Shown piece after piece: positions 8,447 to 16,846 of a stretch of 26,410 bases of DNA. The stretch is from Methylohalomonas sp034521715. Lineage in GTDB: Bacteria > Pseudomonadota > Gammaproteobacteria > Methylohalomonadales > Methylohalomonadaceae. The notes beneath the pieces are model-generated. The model was not told the origin of the DNA. It worked only from the letters and a program-made list of their open reading frames with translations, and did not search any database. Position 1 is the first letter of the stretch. The number at the start of each line of letters is the position of its first letter. The stretch lies in assembly GCA_034521715.1 (NCBI GenBank), contig JAXHLY010000012.1, positions 1 through 26,410 of the forward strand, read 5' to 3'. The translations under genes were made by a program, and so were the position numbers.

Positions 8447-8463
8447 AATGTCCAGTGGACATT
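8447..8463. repeat. Near-perfect palindrome after tRNA fragment
   Basis: AATGTCCA and TGGACATT flank a single G, giving eight-base arms. It directly follows the tRNA-Ser fragment and is part of the non-coding block before the intact tRNA-Ser. It could be a protein-binding site or the edge of a repeat element. Confidence 0.6.
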
Positions 8464-8551
8464 CGCAGCGACCGGAACGCGAGTCAGGGATGACGAGCTG
8501 GAAGCCCGCACCAGGGATGGTTGCCTTCTCGTGAGTAACGACAATTTCAAT

Positions 8552-8644
8552 GGAGAGGTGGCCGAGCGGTCGAAGGCGCACGCCTGGAAAGTGTGTAAGG
8601 GGTTTATAGCCTCTTCGAGGGTTCGAATCCCTCCCTCTCCGCCA
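8552..8644 (+). tRNA. tRNA-Ser (anticodon GGA)
   Basis: This is a complete long-variable-arm tRNA of about 93 bases. The acceptor GGAGAGG pairs with the terminal CCTCTCC, the D arm carries the GCCGAG element, and the anticodon loop CTGGAAA holds GGA. The extra arm, the T arm with GGTTCGAATCC, and an encoded GCCA end are present. A strong hairpin terminator follows at once. Confidence 0.95.
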
Positions 8645-8682
8645 AATACCGGAAAGCCCCCTTGTGGGGCTTTCCGGTATTT
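8644..8682 (+). terminator. Strong hairpin after tRNA-Ser
   Basis: Arms of 17 bases (AAATACCGGAAAGCCCC and its complement) are perfectly paired around the five-base loop CTTGT. The downstream arm ends in ATTT. The hairpin starts at the last base of the tRNA and is well placed as an intrinsic terminator. The adenines before the stem could make it work in both directions. Confidence 0.8.
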
Positions 8683-8750
8683 GCTGAGCAAGAACTCGAA
8701 CCCTCGAAGTAACAATGACGGGTTCGACAAATGCATCCTTGGCTTCGCAG

Positions 8751-8838
8751 GCGGTACGTCCATGTACCGCTTCTCGTCAGGACAGACGATTTGGGCGCAC
8801 GCAGTGCGCCCCGAAGGGGCGAGCGCCATGGATGGCGC
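8751..8838. repeat. Cluster of three hairpins
   Basis: Three perfect hairpins follow each other: GCGGTAC/GTACCGC (8751–8770), GGGCGCAC/GTGCGCCC (8793–8811) and GCGCCAT/ATGGCGC (8823–8838). Just before them, at 8696–8709, 14 bases are an inverted copy of the extra-arm/T-arm junction of the tRNA-Ser (8613–8626). Together this looks like a dispersed palindromic extragenic element associated with the tRNA. No gene is seen between the tRNA and 8940. Confidence 0.6.
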
Positions 8839-8939
8839 GAGTCTATCCTTGCCTTCAAATCAAATTATCTCCGCCGTCATCTATACTGGTATTGTTCGCT
8901 GTCAATCCTTGTGATCAATCCAGCGCTACCAATAGACGT

Positions 8940-9320
8940 ATGCTTTACGGAATCCTCGCTGACATCGTCGTTGTGCTGCATTTCGCGTTTATTCTATTCG
9001 TGGTTTTCGGCGCGCTGCTTTCACTGCGCTGGTCCTGGGTACCGTTTATTCATTTGCCCGCCGTTATCTGGGGAGCCTATATAGAATTTCAGAGTGTTGT
9101 CTGTCCGCTGACGCCGCTTGAGGTCCATCTGCGGGCACTTGCCGGCGAAGAAGGCTACAACGGCAGTTTTATCGAGCATTACCTGTTGCCGGTCATTTAT
9201 CCTGCCGGACTCGATTCGGGGCACCAATTGATTCTGGGCGCTTTAGCCATATTGATAAACGCTGCATTGTATAGCTATGTTGTTTTTCACAAGCGCCGTC
9301 AAGGCGATGATATAACCTGA
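8940..9320 (+). CDS. DUF2784 small membrane protein
   Basis: This is a 126-residue membrane protein of the DUF2784 family, whose function is unknown. The family pattern is clear: LADIVVVLHFAFILFVVFG as the first membrane segment, then HLPAVIWGAYIEF, CPLTPLEVHLRALAGEEGY, FIEHYLLPVIYP and a final hydrophobic helix. Three or four membrane segments are predicted. The ATG at 8940 sets the usual N-terminus; the longer open frame upstream runs through the hairpin cluster and is not part of the gene. Confidence 0.85.
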   Translation: MLYGILADIVVVLHFAFILFVVFGALLSLRWSWVPFIHLPAVIWGAYIEFQSVVCPLTPLEVHLRALAGEEGYNGSFIEHYLLPVIYPAGLDSGHQLILGALAILINAALYSYVVFHKRRQGDDIT

Positions 9321-9358
9321 AAGCATTAGCTCTGGAATCTGTATTACAATCCCCCAGT

Positions 9359-10042
9359 ATGATCGAATGCCATTTTTTGCCGGAGAACGCCGGATACGGC
9401 TGGCTAGACCTGAAGCATGCTGATTCGGTTGCGGAAATCAGCCGCTACGCGCGTGACAAGGATGACGCGGCGACAGCCGGGATCACGAACAGCAACAGGC
9501 GCCGGGCTTCACTGCTCGGCAGGGGCTTGCTGCATTACCTGGCGGAGAGGATGCCGGCTATCAATGAACACGTGATCGCCAGGACGGAGGCCGGTCGTCC
9601 TTTTCTGGATAACGGCTCAGGCAACAGTATCGCCTTCGCCAGTATTTCCCACAGCCGTGATATCGTGGCAGCGGCGCTGGATACCCGTTCATCCATTGGC
9701 ATTGATGTTGAGTACTGCCGCCCCGGCCGCGATTTCCGGCGTATAGCACAACGTGTATTTCCTGCGGACATAGCCGGCGGCATGATTTCAGCGGACACTT
9801 TTTATCAGGCCTGGACGCTTTATGAGGCCTGGGGCAAGGCCAATGATCTGGATCACATCAACCCCGGCAGAAACGGCACTTTAATGCGCCTGCTCGAAGG
9901 CTGGCTGCAGAGTGCGACCGGCGAGGAAAACCGGGACCGTGGTATAACGTTTTTTAAACCCACCTGCCATTATGCGGGCTGTGTTTTCCGTGTGACCGGG
10001 AATGTGGAGGCGGTGCATGCCGACAACAAAATCGCGCTTTAA
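9359..10042 (+). CDS. 4'-Phosphopantetheinyl transferase (Sfp/AcpT type)
   Basis: The enzyme transfers the phosphopantetheine arm of coenzyme A to a serine of carrier proteins. The family signatures are in place in this 227-residue protein: GRPFLDN and SISHSRDIVAAAL, IGIDVEYCRPGRDF with the metal-binding acidic residues, and FYQAWTLYEAWGKAND. It could serve a fatty-acid, polyketide or peptide carrier, but no synthase gene is in the window. It overlaps the downstream mltF by 26 bases and is probably co-transcribed with it. The frame is intact. Confidence 0.85.
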   Translation: MIECHFLPENAGYGWLDLKHADSVAEISRYARDKDDAATAGITNSNRRRASLLGRGLLHYLAERMPAINEHVIARTEAGRPFLDNGSGNSIAFASISHSRDIVAAALDTRSSIGIDVEYCRPGRDFRRIAQRVFPADIAGGMISADTFYQAWTLYEAWGKANDLDHINPGRNGTLMRLLEGWLQSATGEENRDRGITFFKPTCHYAGCVFRVTGNVEAVHADNKIAL

Positions 10043-11435
10043 GTGGTGTCTGTTGCTGGCAATACTCTCCCTCGCTAGCTGTGATGATGCGCAGGAAGAA
10101 GAGATATCCAGTCGGGACAGGGATTCCGGAATTCACTCCCGGCAACGAAGCCTCGATGATATTCTCGAATCGGGGAGGCTGGTTGTAGTCACCCGCAATG
10201 CACCGACAACGTGGTATATCGATCAGCATGATCAGCCCGCCGGCCCGGAATACGAGCTTGTCGAATCATTTGCCGCGGCCCTGGGGGTTGAGGTCGATTA
10301 CCGCCTCGAATCCACCGTCGGCGATATTCTGGGCAGACTGGAACAGAATACTGGCGATCTTGCCGCGGCCGGACTGACGATTACGCCGGAACGCCGGCAG
10401 CAATTCCGCTTTGGACCGGCTTATATGGACGTCACCCAGCAGGTGGTCTGCCGACGTGACCGTGTCCAGCCTGAGGAAATCGAGGAACTGATCGGCCTGG
10501 ATATCAGCGTTATTGGTGACAGCAGCTACAGTGAAACCCTGCAGCATCTGAAAGACACTGGTTACCCTGAACTAGAGTGGACGCAACTGGAAAATATTTC
10601 GACTGAGCAATTGCTATACGAGGTCTGGCAGGGTGCTATCGACTGCACGGTGGCGGATTCGAGTATTGTCGATATCAACCGTCGCTATTATCCAGAGCTG
10701 ATAGCACCGCTGAATCTGCGGCGTGAAGAGCAGCTTGGCTGGGTTATGCCTAAGGGGGCGAAGAAACTTGCAAATGCAGTTGATAAATGGATGACGGAGT
10801 ATCGTCGGTCGGGACAGCTGGCTACCTGGTATGAAAAATATTTTGGCTATTTTGAGAAGTTTGATTATGTTGATATCCGCGCCTACATTCGGCGTATCGA
10901 CAAGCGGTTTCCGAAATATAGCCAGTATTTTCGCGAAGCCGCGGAGAAATATGATCTGCCGTTCACGCTGCTGGCCGCGCAGGGTTACCAGGAGTCACAC
11001 TGGGATCCGCATGCGAAAAGTCCCACCGGCGTACGCGGCATCATGATGCTGACACAGAACACCGCAAGAGCCATGGATGTCAAAAACCGTCTGGACCCGA
11101 AACAGAGTATTTCCGGCGGTGCCAGATATCTGGCACGCATGAGACAGCGTTTCCGGGAAGAGGTCACCGAGCCGGACCTGACCTGGTTGTCACTCGCGGC
11201 CTACAATGTCGGCCGCGGCCACATGCATGATGCCCAGGTGCTTGCACGCCAAAAAGACCTGAGCCCGTATCACTGGAAAGATATAAAACAGGTACTGCCG
11301 TTGCTTGCCGACAAGCGTTACTACCGCAAGCTGAAATACGGCTATGCCCGGGGGATGGAACCGGTGCGCTATGTCGGCCGCATTCGTGAATATCAGCATA
11401 TTCTTGAAGGGGAGTCGGTCGGGCAGCAGCCGTGA
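10017..11435 (+). CDS. mltF: Membrane-bound lytic murein transglycosylase F
   Basis: MltF cleaves peptidoglycan glycan strands at the outer membrane. The 472-residue protein begins with a lipoprotein signal (LLLAILSLASC, acylated Cys22). Next comes a solute-binding-like domain (about 40–265: LVVVTRNAPTTWY, AAGLTITPERRQQF), which acts as a sensor in this family. A C-terminal lytic transglycosylase domain follows, with QGYQESHWDP carrying the catalytic Glu (about residue 326), SPTGVRGIMMLT and AAYNVGRGH. The ATG at 10017 follows a GGAGG at suitable spacing; earlier starts would spoil the signal peptide. The start lies inside the end of the transferase gene. Length and domains are complete. Confidence 0.92.
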   Translation: MPTTKSRFKWCLLLAILSLASCDDAQEEEISSRDRDSGIHSRQRSLDDILESGRLVVVTRNAPTTWYIDQHDQPAGPEYELVESFAAALGVEVDYRLESTVGDILGRLEQNTGDLAAAGLTITPERRQQFRFGPAYMDVTQQVVCRRDRVQPEEIEELIGLDISVIGDSSYSETLQHLKDTGYPELEWTQLENISTEQLLYEVWQGAIDCTVADSSIVDINRRYYPELIAPLNLRREEQLGWVMPKGAKKLANAVDKWMTEYRRSGQLATWYEKYFGYFEKFDYVDIRAYIRRIDKRFPKYSQYFREAAEKYDLPFTLLAAQGYQESHWDPHAKSPTGVRGIMMLTQNTARAMDVKNRLDPKQSISGGARYLARMRQRFREEVTEPDLTWLSLAAYNVGRGHMHDAQVLARQKDLSPYHWKDIKQVLPLLADKRYYRKLKYGYARGMEPVRYVGRIREYQHILEGESVGQQP

Positions 11436-11518
11436 ACGGCATCTGGAACCGCTAGCCGGGCTTTGTTAGGGTGGGAAGGTTAATCCATCAATAGACAGCC
11501 CCGCCCAAGGAGCCATGA

Positions 11519-11995
11519 ATGCAAGTCAATGATAATTGTGCAGTTTCCATCCACTACACCCTGACCGACGATGACGGCCAGCAGCTCGATTCCTCCGCCG
11601 GTCAGGAGCCGCTGGAGTATCTCCATGGCGCCAACAACATCATTCCCGGTCTTGAGAAGGCATTGACCGGTAAAGCGGAAGGTGAGCAGGTGCAGGTCAC
11701 GGTACCGCCTGAAGAGGGCTTCGGCGAAGTCAATCCCGAGCTGGTCCAGAGCGTGCCGCGTGAAGCCTTCCAGGATGTCGACGAGGTCAAGCCGGGCATG
11801 CAGTTCGGCGTACAGGGTCCGGAAGGACAGGTACAGCGTGTGACAGTGAGCGAAGTCCAGGATGACACGGTAACCATTGATGGCAATCATCCGCTGGCCG
11901 GACAGGTGCTGCATTTCGATGTGACGGTAGAAAAGGTTCGCGAAGCGACGAGCGAAGAAATCGAGCAGGGCCATACGGGAGAAGCCCAGGCTTAA
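11519..11995 (+). CDS. slyD: FKBP-type peptidyl-prolyl isomerase SlyD
   Basis: This is a 158-residue prolyl isomerase and folding helper of the SlyD type. The FKBP half has ISIHYTL-like strand residues (VSIHYTLTDDDGQQLD) and EPLEYLHGANNIIPGLE, followed by the IF chaperone insert (about 70–130), which holds PPEEGFGEVNPELVQSVPR and DGNHPLAGQVLHFDV. The metal-binding His/Cys-rich tail of the enterobacterial protein is absent; this protein ends soon after EEIEQGHTGEA. An AAGGAG ribosome site precedes the ATG. It is monocistronic by spacing. Confidence 0.92.
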   Translation: MQVNDNCAVSIHYTLTDDDGQQLDSSAGQEPLEYLHGANNIIPGLEKALTGKAEGEQVQVTVPPEEGFGEVNPELVQSVPREAFQDVDEVKPGMQFGVQGPEGQVQRVTVSEVQDDTVTIDGNHPLAGQVLHFDVTVEKVREATSEEIEQGHTGEAQA

Positions 11996-12124
11996 TTTTT
12001 CAAGTTTCAATCTCTACGCGGTGCCGGTAGCACGTTACGCCGCTCTCCGGCGGCGTGATGCGGTCACCGGTGCGTAAGACCCGTGGCTGCGGTAACATAC
12101 CCCTGTTCTGAAATCAGGTTTTAT

Positions 12125-12240
12125 GGTGGCCTGTATCGGTCTGCCCGGTGACGTCATGCTGTAAACCCCGTCAGGCCCGGAAGGGAGCAGCGGTAGCAGT
12201 TTTGACGGGTACCGGTGTGGGGCGGGTATGGGCCGCCACC
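12125..12240 (+). ncRNA. ffs: 4.5S signal recognition particle RNA
   Basis: The region has the conserved SRP RNA core: GTCAGGCCCGGAAGGGAGCA followed by GCGGTAGCAG, the asymmetric and symmetric loops that bind Ffh. The 5' GGTGGCC pairs with the 3' GGCCGCCACC, so the RNA forms one long hairpin of about 116 bases, the usual bacterial size. A T-rich stretch (CATTTTTC) follows and may end transcription. It lies just upstream of dnaX, a frequent arrangement in Gammaproteobacteria. Confidence 0.92.
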
Positions 12241-12330
12241 TTCATTTTTCGTAAATATTCAGGCGTGCGCGGCCGGGATTTATACCGAACGCGACATGAT
12301 TGAGTGTTCAATCCCGCTGCGGGGTGTTGC

Positions 12331-13957
12331 ATGAGCTATCAGGTACTGGCGCGTAAATGGCGGCCGCGGCGTTTTGAGGATGTCGTTGGCCAGGAGCATG
12401 TACTACGGGCATTGGGCAATGCCCTCGAACACGACCGGCTGCATCATGCCTATCTGTTTACCGGTACACGTGGAACGGGCAAGACTACACTGGCCCGCAT
12501 CCTGGCAAAATGCCTCAACTGCGAGCAGGGCGTCGGCGCCAACCCCTGTGGCACGTGCAGCGCCTGCACGGGTATCGACGAAGGCCGCTTTGTCGATCTG
12601 ATCGAAGTCGATGCCGCATCGCGGGCCAAGGTCGATGAAACCCGCGATCTCATGGACAACGTCCAGTACGCCCCCACAGCCGGCCGCTTCAAGGTCTACC
12701 TGATTGACGAGGTGCACATGCTTTCCGGCCACAGTTTCAACGCCCTGCTGAAAACGCTGGAGGAGCCCCCACCGCACGTCAAGTTCCTGCTGGCCGACGA
12801 CGGAGCCGAAACGCATACCGGTCACCATCCTGTCACGCTGCATCCAGTTCAATCTCAAGCACCTGACACCGGCGCAGATCGAAACCCAGTTGGAAAAAAT
12901 TCTTGCCGCCGAGGGCATTGACTACGACGCAGCCGCCTGCCGGCTGCTGGCCCGGGCCGCGGACGGCAGCCTGCGCGATGCCCTCAGCCTGATGGATCAG
13001 GCGATCGCCTTTGGCGACGATCATGTCGCCGAGGCCCCGGTCCGCGAGATGCTCGGTACCCTGGACAGTGGTGCGCTGCTGGATCTGCTGGATCGGCTGG
13101 CCGCTGCCGATGGTGCCGGTATCCTCGAACGGGCCGGCAGGCTGGCCGAGCAGCAGCATGATTATGCCGCCGCGCTGGCGGAGATCGCCGGCTACCTGTT
13201 CCGGATCGCCGTCATCCAGACAATCGACAGTGATCCGGAGGAGGACATGGCCAGCGAACGGCTCCGGGAGTTGGCCGGCCGGATCAGTGCGGAAGATGTA
13301 CAGCTCTATTACCAGATAGCCCTGCAGGGGCGCCGGGATCTGGCCATGACGCCGGACCCGCGCATCGGTTTTGAAATGACACTCGTGCGCATGCTGGCGT
13401 TCAGGCCGGATGAAGCGAGCGCGGCGCAGGCCGGCCGGAGTGCAGGCACCGCCGCCAGACCGGTGCAGGCGAAGGTGCCAGCGCAACCGGCAGCGGCCGC
13501 GCGCAGTGCCGGCAGCACTGCTGCAGCCGGCGCCACCGCGGACAATACCACTGCAGCTGCTGACTCAGGGCAACCGCTGACTGCAGACAACTGGGCACAG
13601 ATCCTTGCCGGCCTGGATATTTCCGGCCTGGCGCGGCAACTGGCCAGTCATTGTGTCCCCAAGTCACACAGTGACAATAAAATCGAACTCGCAATCGCGC
13701 TGCCCCATGCACCGTTGCTGGAAACTACCCAGCAGGAACGTTTACAGGCAGCGTTGCGACAGTATTACGACACGCAACTGAAACTCGTGATCAGCGTCGA
13801 AGATCATGGCCGGGAGTCGCCTGCCGATGCCCTGCTGCGGGAAGCGGATGAACGTCAGCGCGAGGCGGTACAGGCCGTTGAACAGGACCCGGTGGTCCAG
13901 GCCATGCTGGAAACGTTTGACGCCGAGATCGATCACAATTCGATTCAGCCCAAATAG
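12331..13957 (+). CDS. dnaX: DNA polymerase III subunit gamma/tau, one frameshift
   Basis: DnaX is the motor of the clamp loader. The N-terminus MSYQVLARKWRPRRFEDVVG, the Walker A GTRGTGKT (45–52), a four-cysteine zinc module (KCLNCEQ…CGTCSAC) and the Walker B IDEVHML are all present. At about 12796 one extra G shifts the frame: removing it restores TTEPKRIPVTILSRC and the sensor region, and the frame then runs to 13957. The restored product is about 541 residues with an Ala/Pro-rich linker and a tau C-terminal domain. The shift is inside the ATPase domain with no slippery run, so it is not the programmed gamma/tau site. Indel error is likely because the gene is essential. Confidence 0.92.
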
Positions 13958-14007
13958 CCATATCTTCAGACATTGCGTCACTAATTACGGTAACGGAAGG
14001 AATATCG

Positions 14008-14331
14008 ATGAAAGGCGGATTCGGCAATATCATGAAACAGGCGCAGCAGATGCAGGAGCAGATGCAAAAGGCGCAGGAGGAAATGGCGAATATCGAGGTT
14101 ACCGGTGAATCCGGTGCCGGTATGGTCAAGGTCACTATGACCGGTCGCCATGATGTCAAACGCGTTGAAATCGATCCCAGCCTGCTGGGCGATGATAAGG
14201 ATATGCTGGAGGATCTGATGGCCGCGGCCATTAACGATGCCAATCGCCGGGTCGAATCGGCCACACAGGAAAAAATGTCGGAACTGACTTCCGGAATGGG
14301 CCTGCCCGCCGGCTTCAAGATGCCGTTCTGA
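14008..14331 (+). CDS. ybaB: YbaB/EbfC nucleoid-associated protein
   Basis: This 107-residue dimeric DNA-binding protein belongs to the YbaB/EbfC family. It starts with a Gln/Met-rich helix (MKQAQQMQEQMQKAQEEM), then the β-sheet core VTGESGAGMVKVTMTGRHDV, and ends with the LTSGMGLPAGFKMPF tail typical of the family. It lies between dnaX (about 50 bases upstream) and recR (about 35 bases downstream), the conserved dnaX–ybaB–recR cluster. A GGAAGG element sits upstream of the ATG. The frame is intact. Confidence 0.95.
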   Translation: MKGGFGNIMKQAQQMQEQMQKAQEEMANIEVTGESGAGMVKVTMTGRHDVKRVEIDPSLLGDDKDMLEDLMAAAINDANRRVESATQEKMSELTSGMGLPAGFKMPF

Positions 14332-14367
14332 CCCTGTTCTTAAAACCACACCGACCGCCGGGTCACC

Positions 14368-15004
14368 ATGTCCAGTTCCAGCAACCTGATCGATGAGTTG
14401 ATCGAAGCCCTGCGCTGCATGCCGGGTATCGGCAAGAAATCCGCGCGTCGTATTGCCTACCATCTACTGGAAAGAGATCGTCGAGGGGGCACGCCATCTG
14501 GCCGGTCGCCTGACCGCGGCCATGGATCATATCGGTCATTGCAAACGCTGCCGGATGCTCACCGAGCAGGCCGTCTGCGAGTTTTGCCTGCAGGAACGCC
14601 GCGATCAATCCCTGTTATGCGTGGTAGAAACCCCGGCAGATGTTTATGCCATGAATGAGGCCGGTTACAGGGGCCGTTTTTTTGTGCTCATGGGACACCT
14701 GTCGCCACTGGACGGCATCGGACCGGAAGAACTGGGGCTCGACAAACTCGCGGCCATTCTGGATAACGGCGAGGTCCAGGAAATCATTCTCGCGACCAAT
14801 CTGACGGTGGAAGGAGAGGCCACGGCGCATTTCATCAGTGACATGGTCCGTGCCCGTGGCATACGTATTACGCGTATTGCCTATGGTGTACCTTATGGCG
14901 GTGAACTGGAATATATCGACAGCAGTACTCTGTCGCATGCGCTGTCGGGAAGAAGGGAATTGCTAATCAGTCCGCAAATGCACGCGAATGAACGCGAACA
15001 GTAA
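14368..15004 (+). CDS. recR: Recombination protein RecR, one frameshift
   Basis: RecR works with RecF and RecO to load RecA at gaps. The helix-hairpin-helix CMPGIGKKSARRIAYHLL lies near residues 16–33. The frame shifts about 14480–14490, after LLERDR, and continues as EGARHLAGRL. The C4 zinc finger (CKRCRMLTEQAVCEFC) comes next, then the Toprim domain with LCVVETPADVYAMNEAG and FVLMGHLSPLDGIGPEEL, and VPYGGELEYIDSSTLSHAL at the end. The restored length, about 211 residues, is slightly longer than usual. An extra base in the CGTCGAGGGGG area explains the break. Confidence 0.9.
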
Positions 15005-15026
15005 TGAAGGAAAGTATTTTGATCCA

Positions 15027-15060
15027 TCATTGCGAGGAACGAAGTGACAAAGCAATCTCC
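15027..15060. repeat. Dispersed repeat of the TCATTGCGAGGA type
   Basis: The segment TCATTGCGAGGAACGAAGTG followed by ACAAAGCAATCTCC is a sequence type I know as a widely dispersed short intergenic repeat in many bacteria. It forms imperfect self-complementarity (TTGCG…CGAAG, GCAATCTC). It lies between recR and the HAD gene and contains the GTG used as the start of the latter. Confidence 0.55.
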
Positions 15061-15976
15061 CGGCCGCATACGTAAAACAAAAAAAACCAAAACACCGTCT
15101 GCTACGGCGTTCAGGCGTAATACCATTGCCATGGTCTACGATTTTGACGGCACCCTGTCGCCGCAGCCGATGCAGGAGTACACGGTGCTTCCCAAGCTGG
15201 GCATGGATGCTGGCGAGTTCTGGCGCCGGGTCGATGAGGAAAAGGAACGCGATCAGGCCGAGGGCATGCTGGTCTACATGCGCCATCTGCTTGAGGAAGC
15301 AGAACGCAAGCGCATCCATATCGGCCGTGATGACTTTACCGCCATGGCCGGTTTCATCAAATATTTTGACGGTGTGGAAACCTGGTTCGATCGCATAAAT
15401 GCCTTTGTCCACAAGTCCGGCAAGGGCAAGGTCAAGCTTAGGCACTATCTGATTTCTGCAGGCCTGAAGGAAATCCTCGAGGGTTCGCCCTTGCACCGTC
15501 ATTTCAGCCGGATCTATGCATCCGAATATTATTATAATCATCACGGTGTTGCTACTTTCCCAAAGATACTGATCACGGATACTACCAAGACACAGTATCT
15601 ATTTCGGATCAACAAGGGTCGTGAAAAGCAGACGGACAGTATTAACGAACATATGCCGGAACATGAACGGCCGATCCCTTTCAGCAATATACTTTATATA
15701 GGTGATGGCGATACTGATGTGCCGAGCATGACGGTTACGCGCCAGAATGGAGGCAATGCGGTAGCGGTTTACAAACCGGATTCGAAACCTTCATTACAGA
15801 TCTGCCGTGAACTGCTCCGTGCCCGGCGGGCTGATTTGATTGCCCCGGCCGATTACCGTCACAATGGTATTCTGGAAAAGCGTGTCAGGCTTTTACTGAC
15901 GTCGCTGATTGCCAATATTTCTTGTGAACAGGAGCGTTTTTTGTGCCGCCGCGAGAATGATATCCCTGAAAGCTGA
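15044..15976 (+). CDS. HAD-family hydrolase
   Basis: This haloacid-dehalogenase-fold phosphatase of up to 310 residues has motif I VYDFDGTLSPQP (nucleophile and acid/base aspartates), motif II LISAG, a lysine-rich motif III region (KILITDTTKTQ), and motif IV IGDGDTDVPSM. A cap insert lies between motifs I and II (EFWRRVDEEKERDQAEGM). The frame opens at a GTG (15044) inside a dispersed repeat. The next ATG (15131) would place motif I at residue 2, leaving no N-terminal strand, so the true start is unclear. Substrate is not known. The C-terminus is complete. The 3' end precedes a long gene-poor stretch. Confidence 0.75.
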   Translation: MTKQSPGRIRKTKKTKTPSATAFRRNTIAMVYDFDGTLSPQPMQEYTVLPKLGMDAGEFWRRVDEEKERDQAEGMLVYMRHLLEEAERKRIHIGRDDFTAMAGFIKYFDGVETWFDRINAFVHKSGKGKVKLRHYLISAGLKEILEGSPLHRHFSRIYASEYYYNHHGVATFPKILITDTTKTQYLFRINKGREKQTDSINEHMPEHERPIPFSNILYIGDGDTDVPSMTVTRQNGGNAVAVYKPDSKPSLQICRELLRARRADLIAPADYRHNGILEKRVRLLLTSLIANISCEQERFLCRRENDIPES

Positions 15977-16413
15977 TCGCCATCCTGCAGTACGAGACTC
16001 TTAACCGGGCAGATGATAAACATGACCTGTCTCACAAGCCGTATTCTGTTGCGGCCGGGTTCGTTTCCTGCACGCGGGATTCGGGCCTATGCACTGCTGT
16101 CCGGTCGGTTGCGCCATTGCCCGCGCCGGGGATCGTCATCCGGGCAGGACTGATAATCGCCGCCGGGCCACCATGCCATGCATAACGGTGGACGCGGGGC
16201 ATCGTGACAGTTACCGCTATGACAACGTATCACGTTTGCTTCGCTATATTGACGAGTATTCTGGAACAAATATCAGAAAGTACGCCAGGACGATCCACTT
16301 GTCGTGGCCGAGTGTTATAGCGGTTGAGGGGACCGCGCAATCCTTTACTGCGGGGGACAGGTGCAGAGCCTGGTTATTCGGGTCCAGCTTGACATTGCAT
16401 GAATTATTTGAAG

Positions 16414-16429
16414 TGTGATTTCAATCACG
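16414..16429. promoter_or_regulatory. CRP-like palindrome
   Basis: TGTGA, six bases, then TCACG matches the CRP/Vfr half-site pattern with one mismatch at the last base. A TTGACA lies 19 bases upstream. No gene start is close downstream; the nearest is the antitoxin gene more than 400 bases away. Binding is speculative. Confidence 0.3.
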
Positions 16430-16468
16430 GCATGCATGTTGTTTTTGTTCTCATAATGGTTTTTAATC

Positions 16469-16600
16469 TAAGGAAGCTCTGAATAATCCTTGCATGTCAT
16501 TTCGACCAACGGGAGAAATCCCTGCATCGACCGCAGGGAAAGACGCCTGCGGCGGATTTCTCGCTGCGCTCGAAATGACAAATTATTCAGAGCCTTCCTA
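16469..16600. mobile_element. MITE-like inverted-repeat element
   Basis: The 132-base element has long terminal inverted repeats: TAAGGAAGCTCTGAATAAT on the left and, read on the minus strand, TAGGAAGGCTCTGAATAAT on the right. A second inner pair, GTCATTTCGA, lies at 16496–16505 and 16570–16579. Both ends carry TA, consistent with a TA target. There is no open frame, so it would be non-autonomous. The inner arm is similar to the repeat at 24865. Confidence 0.65.
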
Positions 16601-16846
16601 ACTTAACTATCTTATCCTCATGGTGAACTGGTTCTGCAATGGTTTCGTTATGACACCGCATGCATGTTGCATTGATGACAGAATGAATTTCTACCTTCAG
16701 GGCCGGTCAGTTGATTCAATATTTTGTGCTAGCACGCATGGATTTGTTTAAAGGCCCTTGTTGATTCCTGTGGTCTTTCTGCCTGTGTAGTGAGTTACTG
16801 GTGCCAGGTAGTCAGAGACAGGTTGCCCGTTTCAGGAGGTGTAGGC

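Larger units (their letters stand above)
15977..16846. other. Gene-poor stretch
   Basis: No convincing gene is seen in about 870 bases. An open frame on the plus strand (16089–16418) has an ordinary length but no recognisable pattern and no good ribosome site. The stretch holds a CRP-like palindrome (16414–16429), a MITE-like element (16469–16600), two copies of the 12-base GCATGCATGTTG (16430–16441 and 16658–16669) on either side of that element, and a ten-base palindrome GTGCTAGCAC (16726–16735) before the toxin–antitoxin genes. Confidence 0.6.

Noticed and set aside
8415..8551. A second complete tRNA-Ser
   Set aside because: Only the acceptor strand and D-arm part match; there is no anticodon arm, T arm or 3' acceptor strand.
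12790..12815. A programmed frameshift in dnaX, like the gamma/tau switch
   Set aside because: The shift lies inside the ATPase domain, before the sensor motifs, and there is no A-rich slippery run or stimulatory hairpin. One extra G restores the family sequence, so an indel error is simpler.
16089..16418. A 109-residue plus-strand open frame in the gene-poor stretch
   Set aside because: It has no ribosome site, no recognisable motif and a composition that changes along its length. I could not support it as a gene.
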